From NCBI GenBank assembly GCA_038324085.1, contig JBBQHP010000018.1, positions 12,960 through 76,959 of the forward strand: a stretch of DNA of 64,000 bases. The letters are read 5' to 3'. The position numbers and the translations under genes were made by a program. Positions 1 to 8,908 of this stretch are shown here, piece after piece. How positions within the stretch are numbered: position 1 is the first letter of the stretch; every line of letters starts with the position of its first letter. The notes below the pieces were generated by a model. It did no database searches. It was not told where the DNA came from and saw nothing but the letters and a program-made list of their open reading frames with translations. This stretch comes from Ga0077523 sp038324085 (GTDB lineage Bacteria; Pseudomonadota; Gammaproteobacteria; Burkholderiales; Ga0077523).

Positions 1-43
1 TACCGGCTGACAGGCATCCGGCCCGCAGTTCGGATCAGACGCG

Positions 44-75
44 AAAAAAAAGCCCGTTCCAGAAGGAACGGGCTT
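44..75 (-). terminator. Rho-independent terminator after the iorAB-type operon
   Basis: Read on the minus strand, an 11-bp stem (AAGCCCGTTCC pairing with GGAACGGGCTT) with a 4-nt loop is followed by a run of eight T. It lies about 50 bp downstream of the stop codon of the molybdenum hydroxylase large subunit, so it most likely ends that transcript. This is a textbook intrinsic terminator. Confidence 0.9.
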
Positions 76-122
76 CGTGATTCACCGCCTTGCCGCCGGA
101 ATCGCTCCTGGCGGCGAAGCGA

Positions 123-2438
123 TCACGCTTTCAGCGAATCGCCCAACGGCAGGCTGCGGATGCGCTTGCCGGTCGCGGCGTAGATCGCGTTGAAGAAGGC
201 CGGTGCAAACGGCGGCAAGCCGGGTTCGCCGACACCGCTCGCAGGCACGTCGATACCATGCGGCATGATGTGCGTGTGCACCTCCATTGCCCCCTGGCCG
301 ATGCGCAGCACCTTGTAGTCGTTGAAGTTGCCTTGTTCGACCCGGCCGTTCTTGAAGGTGATGTTGGTGAGCTTGGCGATCGTAAGACCCATCACCGAAG
401 CGCCTTCCACCTGCGAACGCACGCGCTCGGGGTTCACGCAGAAGCCGCAATCCATCGCGACATCGACGCGCGGCACCGAGACCGAGCCATCCTTTTCGAC
501 CTTCACCTGGACGATCGTGGCGACGTAGGTCAGGAAGCTGCGATGCGCGGCGATGCCAACGCCGGTGCCTTCGGGAAGCTTCTTGCCCCAGCCGGCTTCC
601 TTGGCGACGCGCTCGATCACACCGCGCAGCCTGCCGGTGTCGATCGGGTAGGTCTCCCAGGGATCGCCGTAGTTCCACAGATCGCTCGATACCGTCTTGC
701 GCGGATCGACGATGCGCGCCGGCCCGATCATCTCGAGCAGGAAGTCCTTCGGGTCGCGCCCCAGTTCGGCCGCCAGCTCGCCCACCATCGATTGCATGGC
801 GAAGGCGTGCGGGATGTTGTTGACCGAACGGAACCAGCCGATCCGTGTCTTCGCCACCGCCGTTCCGGTTTCGAGCCGGAGGTTGGGGACGTCGAAGGGC
901 GTATCGATCAATCCCAGGCCCAGTTCCAGGGCGCTCTCGCGCTTCGGATCGGGCATGAAGTTGGACATCAGCGACGGCGATACGCTGCGATGGCGCCACG
1001 CCACCACCTTGTTGTCCTTGTCGAGCCCGGCAGTCACGTGCTGGTACGACACGGAATGGTAGAAGCCGTGGCGGACGTCGTCCTCACGGGTCCAGACCAC
1101 CTTGACCGGCGCTCCACCCATTTCCTTCGAGAGCAGGGCCGCTTCCAGCGCGAAGTCGCACTTCGACTTGCGGCCGAAACCGCCGCCGAGCAGGGTCACG
1201 TTGACGGTGACGTCTTCCGGCTTCATCCCCAGCGTGTTGGCGACGTCGCCACGGGTTCCCCCGGGGCTCTGCACGCAGGCCCAGACCTCGGCCTTGCCGT
1301 TGGCGATGCGCACCGTTGCCGCCGGCGGCTCCATCGTCGCATGATGGCCATGCGGAATGTAGTACTCGTGCTCGATCACCTTCGCGGCGCCGGCGAGCGC
1401 AGCGTCGATGTCGCCTTCGTTGCGCTCGACCTTGCCGGGCTTGTGAGCCGTGGCCGCCATTTCCGCCTTGAACTTGTCGGAGTCGTAGTCGGCGTTCGGG
1501 CCGTCGTCCCACTGGACGTTCAACGCTTCGCGACCACGGATGGCCGCCCACGTGTTGTTGGCGATGACCGCCACGCCACCGAGCGGCGCGAATTTCGCGG
1601 GCATCGGCGTCGGCGCGATGGCCACCACCTTGATGACGCCCGGCACCTTCATCGCGGCAGCGGTATCGAACTTCACGGCCTTGCCGAGCACCACCGGAGG
1701 ACGCGCGACCACGGCGTACTTCAAGCCGTCGATGTGGATGTCCTGGGCGTACATGGCCTTGCCCATCGTGATGTCGCGCAGGTCGGTGATCTGCACCTGG
1801 CCCTTGCCGATGTAGCGGAACTGCGAAGGATCCTTCAGCGTGATGTCGCTCGCCTTCGGCGTCGGCAGCGCAGAGGCCGCGGCGGCCAGTTCACCGTAGC
1901 CCAGCGACTTGCCGGACGGAATGTGAACGACCTTGTGATTCTCGGCACGCACGTCGGTGTCGGGGCACGACCAGGTCAGCGCGGCCGCCTGCTCGAGCAT
2001 GCGACGCGTCGCGGCGCCGCAAGCACGCATCGGCTGGATGAAGTGGCGGATGCTGCGCGAACCGTCCGTATCCTGGTTGCCGTATTTCTCTTCGTTGCCC
2101 GGGGCCTGGATGATCTTGACCTTGGACCAGTCGGCATCCATCTCGTCGGCGACGATCATCGGCAGGCTGGTGCGCGAGCCGGTACCCATCTCCGAGCGGT
2201 GCGTGACGATGGTCACGGTGCCATCGGGTGCGATGGCGACGAAGACGTGCGGATCCCAGACCACGCCGCCGGGCATGCCGCCCGCGCCGGTGTTGTACTG
2301 GTTCTCGTCGGCGAAGGCCGAGCGCGGGAACACCTGCGCTGCAACGACCAGACCGCCGGCAGAGACGATGCCTTTCAGCAGATTACGACGGCTGACGTTT
2401 TCGAGGCGCAGGCGTTTGTCGAAGTTCTTGGTGTTCAT
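123..2438 (-). CDS. Xanthine-oxidase-family molybdopterin-binding subunit (isoquinoline 1-oxidoreductase beta type)
   Basis: Large catalytic subunit (771 aa) of a molybdenum hydroxylase or dehydrogenase of the IorB type. Family members oxidise N-heterocycles or aldehydes at a Mo-molybdopterin centre and pass electrons through the [2Fe-2S] subunit encoded just upstream. The N-terminus has a twin-arginine signal (SRRNLLKG, residues 16-23), then a hydrophobic run ending AFA, so export by Tat to the periplasm is expected. Visible family motifs are the glycine-rich GGGFGRKS loop and, near the C-terminus, GVGEPGLPP, which contains the expected catalytic glutamate. The start at 2438 was chosen because it falls one base after the small-subunit stop; a longer frame would overlap that gene. 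No cytochrome c third subunit is present; a terminator follows. The actual substrate cannot be told from sequence. Confidence 0.88.
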   Translation of the reverse strand: MNTKNFDKRLRLENVSRRNLLKGIVSAGGLVVAAQVFPRSAFADENQYNTGAGGMPGGVVWDPHVFVAIAPDGTVTIVTHRSEMGTGSRTSLPMIVADEMDADWSKVKIIQAPGNEEKYGNQDTDGSRSIRHFIQPMRACGAATRRMLEQAAALTWSCPDTDVRAENHKVVHIPSGKSLGYGELAAAASALPTPKASDITLKDPSQFRYIGKGQVQITDLRDITMGKAMYAQDIHIDGLKYAVVARPPVVLGKAVKFDTAAAMKVPGVIKVVAIAPTPMPAKFAPLGGVAVIANNTWAAIRGREALNVQWDDGPNADYDSDKFKAEMAATAHKPGKVERNEGDIDAALAGAAKVIEHEYYIPHGHHATMEPPAATVRIANGKAEVWACVQSPGGTRGDVANTLGMKPEDVTVNVTLLGGGFGRKSKCDFALEAALLSKEMGGAPVKVVWTREDDVRHGFYHSVSYQHVTAGLDKDNKVVAWRHRSVSPSLMSNFMPDPKRESALELGLGLIDTPFDVPNLRLETGTAVAKTRIGWFRSVNNIPHAFAMQSMVGELAAELGRDPKDFLLEMIGPARIVDPRKTVSSDLWNYGDPWETYPIDTGRLRGVIERVAKEAGWGKKLPEGTGVGIAAHRSFLTYVATIVQVKVEKDGSVSVPRVDVAMDCGFCVNPERVRSQVEGASVMGLTIAKLTNITFKNGRVEQGNFNDYKVLRIGQGAMEVHTHIMPHGIDVPASGVGEPGLPPFAPAFFNAIYAATGKRIRSLPLGDSLKA

Positions 2439-2439
2439 G

Positions 2440-2889
2440 TCAGGCCTCCTTCGCGGCGGCCTTGATGGCCGAGAAGATCCGCTGGTAGCACCCGCAACGG
2501 CAGATGTTGCCCGACATCGCTGCCAGGATCTGTTCGTCGTCGGGCTTCTTGTTTTCCAGCAGCAGCGCCGCACCCTGCATGATCTGGCCGGGTTGGCAGT
2601 AGCCGCACTGCGGCACGTTTTCCGCGCGCCAGGCCTTCTGGACCGGATGATTGCCGTCGGGCGAGAGGCCTTCGATCGTCGTGACTGACTTGCCCTCAAC
2701 CTCGTTCATTCCGGTAGCACAGGAACGCACGGCCTTGCCGTCCACGTGCACGGTGCACGCGCCGCACAGTCCCACGCCACAACCGAATTTGGTACCGGTC
2801 AGGCCCAGCTCGTCGCGCAGGTACCACATCAAAGGCATCTGCGGATCGCCGTCGTAGGACCGGTTTTCCTTGTTGACCTTAACTTGCAT
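2440..2889 (-). CDS. (2Fe-2S)-binding small subunit of molybdenum hydroxylase (IorA type)
   Basis: A 149-aa electron-transfer subunit carrying two [2Fe-2S] clusters. The plant-ferredoxin-type set is C37, C42, C45 and C57 (CGVGLCGAC...C). The second set is C95, C98, C130 and C132 (CGYC...CRCGC). The length is typical of IorA/CoxS-like subunits. There is no signal peptide, as expected if it is carried to the periplasm with its Tat-tagged partner. It is followed after one base by the large subunit, so the pair is one operon. An AGGAGGAA-like ribosome site precedes the start at 2889. Confidence 0.92.
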   Translation of the reverse strand: MQVKVNKENRSYDGDPQMPLMWYLRDELGLTGTKFGCGVGLCGACTVHVDGKAVRSCATGMNEVEGKSVTTIEGLSPDGNHPVQKAWRAENVPQCGYCQPGQIMQGAALLLENKKPDDEQILAAMSGNICRCGCYQRIFSAIKAAAKEA

Positions 2890-3059
2890 TTCGCCTTCCT
2901 CCTATCGTTATTGGAGCTTCGTTGCTGACTGTCCTGGCCTGCCGCGGGTAGAGCATCGGTGGCGCCCCCGAACAGAAGCGCTTCGACAATAGCATGGGAA
3001 GGCGCTTCGTTGAGTGTCGGATTCACCGCATTACGCAGGTATTCGCACTCGCGAGTGGT

Positions 3060-3983
3060 CTATGTCCCGGGCGCGCCGGCCTCGCTTTGCGGTGCGGCGC
3101 GTGCCGCGAAAAAGATGCCGCAGAGCAACATCGCGAAGCCCGCGGACTGAGCGACGGTGAAGGCTTCCCGGAACAGAATCCAGGCGAGTGCCGCGGCGCC
3201 GACGGGCTCGCCGAGAATCGCCAGCGCGACGATGGTGGCGGGGATCCGCCGCACTGCCCAGTTGACCACGGTGTGCCCGATCAGTTGCGGTCCGATTGCG
3301 AGCGCGAGGATCAGGGCCAGCGCGGTCCCGGACAGCCCGGTCGAGATCGTCCCTGCGGAGCCCGCGGCCACCAGCAACAGCGTTGCTGCAATGCCGTATA
3401 CGATCCAGACGTACGCGAGCAGGGACAGCCGATGCCGCAGTCCCCGGCCGATCAGGAGATAGGCCGACGCGGCCAGGGCTCCGATCAATGCCAGCCCGTT
3501 GCCGAGCAGGGGATGCGGCGCGGGGCCGCCCGATCCGGTTTCGCTGGCGAAGATCAGCGCGCTCCCGGCGAGTCCCAGGCCGATGCCGAAGACGGCCGAC
3601 GCCGGGACCCGCTCGCGCAGGAAAACGGCCGATGCGATGCCTACCCAGACCGGATTGGTCGTGACCAGGGCCGCGCTGCTGGCGACCGAGGTGTACTCGA
3701 GCGACGTGATCCACGCCGCGAAGTGCACCGCGAGCGCGGCACCCGAGCCGAAGGCGAGCAGGAGCTCGCGCCGGGACAGCCGGGGCAGTTCGCGCCGCAG
3801 ACTCGGCAGCGCCACAGGCGTCAGCAGCAGGACCGCGAAACCCAGGCGGAGTGCGGCGATCGTGATCGACGGCACGCCCTCGGCCTGCGCGTAGCGGATC
3901 AGGATCGAGGCCGTCGAGACCACGGCGACGGCGCAGGCGAGGACCGCGTAGATCACGGCAATGCGCCGACGGGCGGTTCGCAA
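3060..3983 (-). CDS. EamA/DMT-family transporter
   Basis: A 307-aa very hydrophobic protein with two EamA-type halves of about five membrane segments each. The first half starts near residue 10 (IAVIYAVLACAVAVVSTASILIRY) and the second near residue 150. Family members export amino acids, metabolites or drugs across the inner membrane; no substrate can be assigned. It lies between hyi and the iorAB-type pair on the same strand, with gaps of about 117 and 170 bp, so co-transcription is possible but not shown. The start at 3983 gives a short basic N-terminus (RTARRR) before the first membrane helix, which is usual for the family. Confidence 0.85.
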   Translation of the reverse strand: MRTARRRIAVIYAVLACAVAVVSTASILIRYAQAEGVPSITIAALRLGFAVLLLTPVALPSLRRELPRLSRRELLLAFGSGAALAVHFAAWITSLEYTSVASSAALVTTNPVWVGIASAVFLRERVPASAVFGIGLGLAGSALIFASETGSGGPAPHPLLGNGLALIGALAASAYLLIGRGLRHRLSLLAYVWIVYGIAATLLLVAAGSAGTISTGLSGTALALILALAIGPQLIGHTVVNWAVRRIPATIVALAILGEPVGAAALAWILFREAFTVAQSAGFAMLLCGIFFAARAAPQSEAGAPGT

Positions 3984-4100
3984 CGAGCGACGGGTGACCG
4001 GTCCGGGCGCGCCGGGGCCGCACGATTCCGCGACTCTGCCCGGGCGCGAGGCACGAGCTACCAGTCAGACGTCACGACTCACGCGCCGTGGTCGACGTAG

Positions 4101-4877
4101 TCACAGGTAGGGCTTCAACCAGGTGAGACCGGCCACCGTGTCGCCGGCCGGTCGGTATTCGCAACCGATCCAGCCCTGGTAGCCGATGCGATCGGCGTGG
4201 CCGAACAGGAACGGATAGTTGATCTCGCCCGTACCGGGTTCGTGGCGTCCCGGGGTGTCGGCGAGCTGCATGTGGCCGATGCGCGGCAGCAGGCGCTCCA
4301 TGGTCGGGGCGAGGTCGCCTTCCACGATCTGCATGTGATAGATGTCGTACTGGAGCAGCAGATTGCCCGCCCCCACGGCGTCGATGATCTCGATCGCCTG
4401 CTGCGATGTGTTCAGGTAGTAGCCGGGGATGTCGCGCGGATTGATCGGCTCGATCAGCAGCTTGAGCCCGGCCTTCGCCGTCTCCGCCGCGGCGTACGAC
4501 ACGTTGGCGATGTAGGTGTCGCGCAGGGCTGCCGGCGTGACGCCCGCCGGGACCAGCCCGGCCATGCAGTGCAATTGCGGACAGCCCAGATGGGTGCAGT
4601 AGTCGATCGCCTTGGCCACGCCGGCACGGAACTCGGCCTCCCGACCCGGCAGTATGGCCATGCCGCGTTCTCCCTTTGCCCAGTCGCCCGGCGGCATGTT
4701 ATGCAGGATCAGCTCGAGGCCGTTGCGATCGAGCGCGTCCTTCACCTGCTCCTTGGTGAAGTCGTAGGGGAAGAGGAATTCGACGGCCTTGAAACCCGCC
4801 TTCGCGGCCACGCCGAAGCGCTCGAGGAACGGCACTTCGTTGAACATCATCGACAGGTTCGCGTTGAAGCGGGGCAT
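4101..4877 (-). CDS. hyi: Hydroxypyruvate isomerase
   Basis: A 258-aa TIM-barrel isomerase that interconverts hydroxypyruvate and tartronate semialdehyde, in the cytoplasm. The length matches bacterial Hyi (about 258 aa). Family segments are conserved from the N-terminus (RFNANLSMMFNE) through EPINPRDIPGYYLN, YDIYHMQ and GEINYPFLF to the last strand (GWIGCEYRP). It lies 146 bp downstream of gcl on the same strand, and the pair forms the first part of the glycerate pathway for glyoxylate. A tartronate semialdehyde reductase gene (glxR), the usual third member, is not in the window. Confidence 0.92.
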   Translation of the reverse strand: MPRFNANLSMMFNEVPFLERFGVAAKAGFKAVEFLFPYDFTKEQVKDALDRNGLELILHNMPPGDWAKGERGMAILPGREAEFRAGVAKAIDYCTHLGCPQLHCMAGLVPAGVTPAALRDTYIANVSYAAAETAKAGLKLLIEPINPRDIPGYYLNTSQQAIEIIDAVGAGNLLLQYDIYHMQIVEGDLAPTMERLLPRIGHMQLADTPGRHEPGTGEINYPFLFGHADRIGYQGWIGCEYRPAGDTVAGLTWLKPYL

Positions 4878-4980
4878 GGCGGCACTCCGGTCACTCAGGG
4901 GGAAGCCGCCGATTATACGAAGCGCGGGCGCGCGTTACCGCCTGGCGAGTTCCGGCGCCTGGACCCCGCCCGTTTCCGGC

Positions 4981-5006
4981 GGCGCTGGGGGCGGGCCCCC
5001 AGCGCC
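4981..5006. other. GC-rich 12-bp hairpin between gcl and hyi
   Basis: Perfect inverted repeat, arms GGCGCTGGGGGC and GCCCCCAGCGCC with a 2-nt spacer, lying between the gcl stop and the hyi start. No T run follows on either strand, so it is not a classical terminator. It may attenuate or stabilise the intercistronic transcript, or be a dispersed repeat. Confidence 0.5.
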
Positions 5007-5023
5007 GCGCGACCGGCGACCCG

Positions 5024-6793
5024 CTAAGCCTCGACGACGGTGGTCGGCGCTTCCGCGATGCTGGCCGTCACCGGCTCGAATTCGTTGATGTTGTCGATCT
5101 CGGCGCCCATGGCGATGTTGGTCACGCGCTCCAGCATCACTTCCACCACCACCGGCACGCGATGCTTGCGCATGAGTGCGCGCGCCTCCGCGAAGGCGTC
5201 CTGGATCTTCGAGGGCTCGGTGACGCGCACCGCCTTGCAGCCCAGCCCGAGCGCCACGGCGACGTGGTCCACACCCGCGCCCTGCAGTTCCGGCGCATTG
5301 ATGTTGTCGAACGACAGTTGGACGTTGTAGTCCATGTCGAACGCACGTTGCGCCTGCCGGATCAGCCCGAGATAGGCGTTGTTCACGACGACGTGCAGGT
5401 AGGGCAGGTTGAACTGGGCGCCTACGGCGAGTTCCTCGATCAGGAACTGGAAGTCGTAGTCGCCGGAGATGGCGACCACTTCGCGGGCCGGATTGGCGAC
5501 CACCGCGCCGAGCGCGGCGGGAATGGTCCAGCCGAGCGGCCCGGCCTGTCCGGCATTGAGCCAGTTGCGCGGCTGGTACACGTGCAGGAACTGGGCTGCG
5601 GCGATCTGCGACAGGCCGATGGTCGTGACGTAGCAGGTGTCGCGGCCGAATGCCCGATTCATCTCCTCGTAGACCCTTTGCGGCTTGATCGGCACCTGGT
5701 CGAAATGGGTGCGTCGCAGCAGGGAACGCTTGCGCTCGGCGCACTCCGCGGCCCACGCGCTCCGATCCTTCAGCTTGCCCGCGGCGCGCCACTCCAGCGC
5801 GAGCTCGACGAACAGTTCGAGCGCTGCCTTTGCATCCGACGCGATGCCGTAGTCCGGCATGAACACGCGGCCGATCTGCGTGGGCTCGATGTCGACGTGC
5901 ACGAATTTGCGGCCCTTCGTGTAGACCTCGGTGGAGCCGGTGTGGCGGTTCGCCCAGCGGTTGCCGATGCCGACCACGAAATCCGAGGCGAGCAGGGTGG
6001 CGTTGCCGTAGCGGTGGCTGGTCTGCAGCCCCGCCATGCCCGCCATCAGCGGGTGGTCGTCCGGAATCGCGCCCCAGCCCATCAAGGTGGGAATGACCGG
6101 GACGCCGGTGATCTCGGCGAACCGGACCAGCAGCGCCGACGCGTCGGCATTGATGATTCCGCCGCCGGCCACGATCAGCGGCCGCTCGGACTCGTCCAGC
6201 ATCGCCAGCGCCTTCCCGATCTGCGCGCGGCTCGCGCGCGGCTGGTACACCGGCAGCGGCTCGTAGGTGTCGATGTCGAACTCGATCTCCGCCATCTGCA
6301 CGTCGACCGGCAGATCGATCAGCACGGGGCCCGGCCGGCCCGAACGCATGACGTGGAATGCCTGCTGGAACACCCGCGGCACCAGCGCCGGCTCGCGCAC
6401 CGTCACGGCCCACTTGGTCACGGTCTTGGCGATGGACTCGATGTCCACGGCCTGGAAATCTTCCTTGTACATCCGTGCCCGCGGAGCCTGCCCGGTGATG
6501 CACAGGATCGGGATCGAATCGGCCGAAGCGGAGTAGAGCCCCGTGATCATGTCGGTGCCGGCAGGACCGGAAGTACCGATGCACACGCCGATGTTGCCGT
6601 GCTGGGCGCGGGTGTAACCCTCGGCCATGTGCGAGGCGCCTTCCACGTGCCGGGCAAGGATGTGCGTGATGCTCTGGCGCTTGCGCAGCGCCGCGTAAAG
6701 CGGGTTGATCGCTGCGCCCGGAACGCCGAAGGCCGTCGTCACGCCTTCCTTTTCCATCACGGCCACTGCCGCCATCGCCGCCGTCATCCGCAT
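5024..6793 (-). CDS. gcl: Glyoxylate carboligase (tartronate-semialdehyde synthase)
   Basis: ThDP-dependent enzyme (589 aa; E. coli Gcl is 593) that condenses two glyoxylate to tartronate semialdehyde and CO2. The key signature is valine instead of the usual catalytic glutamate at about residue 50 (ARHVEGASHMAEGY). In glyoxylate carboligase this Val replaces the Glu seen in other ThDP enzymes. The FAD/ThDP synthase-like segments GVPGAAINPLYAAL and SGPAGTDMITGLYSAS are present, as is the C-terminal ThDP region (ISGDYDFQFLIEELAVGAQ). The start at 6793 was chosen because GAGGAG lies just upstream; the longer frame runs into the divergent LysR promoter. hyi is downstream. The divergent LysR gene is the likely regulator. 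Confidence 0.94.
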   Translation of the reverse strand: MRMTAAMAAVAVMEKEGVTTAFGVPGAAINPLYAALRKRQSITHILARHVEGASHMAEGYTRAQHGNIGVCIGTSGPAGTDMITGLYSASADSIPILCITGQAPRARMYKEDFQAVDIESIAKTVTKWAVTVREPALVPRVFQQAFHVMRSGRPGPVLIDLPVDVQMAEIEFDIDTYEPLPVYQPRASRAQIGKALAMLDESERPLIVAGGGIINADASALLVRFAEITGVPVIPTLMGWGAIPDDHPLMAGMAGLQTSHRYGNATLLASDFVVGIGNRWANRHTGSTEVYTKGRKFVHVDIEPTQIGRVFMPDYGIASDAKAALELFVELALEWRAAGKLKDRSAWAAECAERKRSLLRRTHFDQVPIKPQRVYEEMNRAFGRDTCYVTTIGLSQIAAAQFLHVYQPRNWLNAGQAGPLGWTIPAALGAVVANPAREVVAISGDYDFQFLIEELAVGAQFNLPYLHVVVNNAYLGLIRQAQRAFDMDYNVQLSFDNINAPELQGAGVDHVAVALGLGCKAVRVTEPSKIQDAFAEARALMRKHRVPVVVEVMLERVTNIAMGAEIDNINEFEPVTASIAEAPTTVVEA

Positions 6794-6927
6794 CGCTGTT
6801 CTCCTCGGTATGTTGTGCGTGAAGCGCTTGCGCGCATGCCAGAATGGTGCTGGCGCAGCGGCGGGCGTGGACGCGTGGCGGTCCATAGCACCTATTCGGC
6901 CGCCGTATGGATCGGGCAAGGGAGACC

Positions 6928-7884
6928 ATGGACAGACTCGACGGATACCAGCTGTTCGTGCGGGTGGTGGAGACGGGCAGCTTCTCCGGCGCGGCGCGCG
7001 ACCTCGGCGTGACGCAACCCACCGTGACCCGGCACGTCGCAGCGCTCGAACAGCGGCTCGGCGTGCGGCTGGTCAATCGCAACACCCGCCGGCTGAGTCT
7101 CACCGAGGCCGGCCGCGTCTATTACGATCGCAGCAAGGCGCTGCTCGATCTGGTCGCGGAGACCGAGAATCTCGCGCTCGACCAGCGCACCGCCCTGCGC
7201 GGGAAGCTGCGCATCGCGACCTCGGTCGCGTTCGGCCGCCGCGTGGTGACGCCCCTGATCCTGGCGTTCATGCGCGACCACCCCGACATCGAGATCGATC
7301 TGCGCTGCGACGATGCCTACATCGACCTGGTGGCCCAGGGCATCGACGTATCGATACGGCTCGGGCGCCTGGCCGATTCGTCCCTGGCGGCCCGCACGCT
7401 GGGGTTCAACCCCTGGGCCATGGTGGCTGCGCCCCGATATCTGGCGCGCCGAGGGGCTCCGACCGCGCCCAAGGATCTCGAGCGGCACGACGTGCTGGTC
7501 TACAGCAGCGTCCATGGCGACGACCACCTGCATTTCCAGCACCCGCAGCAGGGACGCGTCTCGGTGCGCGTGCGCGGGCCGTTCCGGTCGAACAACCTGT
7601 CCTCGCTGATCGCCGCCGCGCGCGAGGGCATGGGCGTCGCGGCACTGCCGTTGTACGTGGCGGGGGCTTCGCTGGGCCAGCGCCGGGTCGAGATGGTCCT
7701 GGAAGGCTATTCACTGCCGGGGCAGGAGATCCACGCCGTGTTTCCCTCGCCGAAGCTGCTGCCGACGCGGGTCAGCGTGTTCGTGGACCATCTGAAGGCG
7801 CACTTCGCCCGGAACGATTGGTACACGCAGGAGGCCGATCGCGCCGACGCGCAGAAGCCGGAGCGCGTCGCCGCCAGGCGCTGA
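6928..7884 (+). CDS. LysR-family transcriptional regulator divergent from gcl
   Basis: A 318-aa LysR regulator. The winged helix-turn-helix lies in the first 60 residues (FVRVVETGSFSGAARDLGVTQPTVTRHVAALE). It is followed by a linker helix and a periplasmic-binding-like effector domain. The start at 6928 has GGGAGA a few bases upstream; an in-frame ATG at 6907 would add seven residues. It is transcribed divergently from gcl across about 135 bp, the classical arrangement for control of the neighbouring operon. The effector could be glyoxylate or a related compound, but this is inferred from position only. Confidence 0.9.
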   Translation: MDRLDGYQLFVRVVETGSFSGAARDLGVTQPTVTRHVAALEQRLGVRLVNRNTRRLSLTEAGRVYYDRSKALLDLVAETENLALDQRTALRGKLRIATSVAFGRRVVTPLILAFMRDHPDIEIDLRCDDAYIDLVAQGIDVSIRLGRLADSSLAARTLGFNPWAMVAAPRYLARRGAPTAPKDLERHDVLVYSSVHGDDHLHFQHPQQGRVSVRVRGPFRSNNLSSLIAAAREGMGVAALPLYVAGASLGQRRVEMVLEGYSLPGQEIHAVFPSPKLLPTRVSVFVDHLKAHFARNDWYTQEADRADAQKPERVAARR

Positions 7885-7944
7885 TTGCCGCCGCCGGCAT
7901 CGTGTAGGCTTCGGGCTGTTGCTTCCCCCGAATCACGCTCCGCC

Positions 7945-8787
7945 ATGCGCTTCACCGGTACCGAGTCCTACATCGCCACCGAAGACCTGATGATGGCAGT
8001 CAACGCCGCCATCACCCTCGAACGCCCGCTGCTGATCAAGGGCGAGCCCGGGACCGGCAAGACCATGCTGGCGATCGAGGTTGCCAAGGCGCTGGAGCGT
8101 CCGCTGCTGCAGTGGCACGTCAAGTCCACGTCCAAGGCGCAGCAGGGTCTGTACGAATACGACGCGGTCTCGCGCCTGCGCGATTCGCAGCTCGGCGAAG
8201 CGCGGGTCCACGACATCGCCAACTACATCAAGCGCGGCCCGCTGTGGGACGCCTTCGACGCGGACGAGCCCACGGTCCTGCTGATCGACGAGGTCGACAA
8301 GGCCGATATCGAGTTTCCCAACGACCTGCTGCGCGAGCTCGACCGCATGGAGTTCTACGTCTACGAGACGCAGCAGCTGGTCAAGGCGCGGCATCGGCCG
8401 GCCATCATCATCACCAGCAACAACGAGAAGGAACTGCCGGACGCTTTCCTGCGTCGCTGCTTCTTCCACTACATCAAGTTTCCCGAGCGCGAAACGATGG
8501 AGCGGATCGTCGACGTGCACTACCCGGGCATCAAGAAGGCGCTGCTCGCGCAGGCGCTCACCGCTTTCTTCGACATCCGCGAAGTGCCGGGTCTCAAGAA
8601 GAAGCCCTCCACTTCCGAGTTGCTCGACTGGTTGAAGCTGCTCGTTGCCGAGGACATTCCGCCCGAGGCGCTGCATAGCCAGGACAGCGGCAAGATCATT
8701 CCGCCGATGCATGGCGCGCTGCTGAAGAACGAGCAGGACGTCCATCTGTTCGAGCGACTGGTGTTCATGGCGCGGCGGAGTCGATGA
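7945..8787 (+). CDS. MoxR-family AAA+ ATPase
   Basis: A 280-aa cytoplasmic AAA+ ATPase. Walker A is GEPGTGKT (about residues 34-41) and Walker B is VLLIDEVDKAD; the sensor region has TSNNEKELPDAFLRRCFFHYIKFP, typical of MoxR/CoxD-type proteins. These ATPases act as chaperones that insert cofactors or assemble complexes together with a VWA partner. Here the partner gene follows after 121 bp. The start at 7945 was chosen because homologues begin MRFxGTxxYI; the frame is open further upstream without a better start. Confidence 0.9.
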   Translation: MRFTGTESYIATEDLMMAVNAAITLERPLLIKGEPGTGKTMLAIEVAKALERPLLQWHVKSTSKAQQGLYEYDAVSRLRDSQLGEARVHDIANYIKRGPLWDAFDADEPTVLLIDEVDKADIEFPNDLLRELDRMEFYVYETQQLVKARHRPAIIITSNNEKELPDAFLRRCFFHYIKFPERETMERIVDVHYPGIKKALLAQALTAFFDIREVPGLKKKPSTSELLDWLKLLVAEDIPPEALHSQDSGKIIPPMHGALLKNEQDVHLFERLVFMARRSR

Positions 8788-8818
8788 GCGTCGTCTCCGG
8801 AGCGGTCCCCCGTCCCGG

Positions 8819-8844
8819 CCTTCCCCCGCGGCCGCGGGGGAAGG
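8819..8844. repeat. Perfect 26-bp palindrome inside a GC-rich intergenic element
   Basis: Arms CCTTCCCCCGCGG and CCGCGGGGGAAGG form a perfect dyad in the 121-bp gap between the MoxR and VWA genes. Flanking sequence to about 8903 contains further GGGGGCGGGC-type tracts with a CCCACCCTAGCCCGCCCCC motif on the other strand. This resembles the dispersed intergenic REP-like repeats of many Gram-negative genomes. No second full copy was seen in this window. Confidence 0.55.
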
Positions 8845-8908
8845 GGTGTATTGCGTTCCCGCCCTCGGCGCAGCCGGGGGCGGGCTAGGGTGGGGGCGGG
8901 CGAACCCG

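Noticed and set aside
90..2465. 791-codon open frame on the plus strand
   Set aside because: It is the antisense of the molybdenum hydroxylase genes; no domain, and composition rich in Arg/His typical of shadows in high-GC DNA.
5162..7012. 616-codon plus-strand frame opposite gcl
   Set aside because: Shadow of gcl; no recognisable motif. The minus-strand frame has the full Gcl signature.
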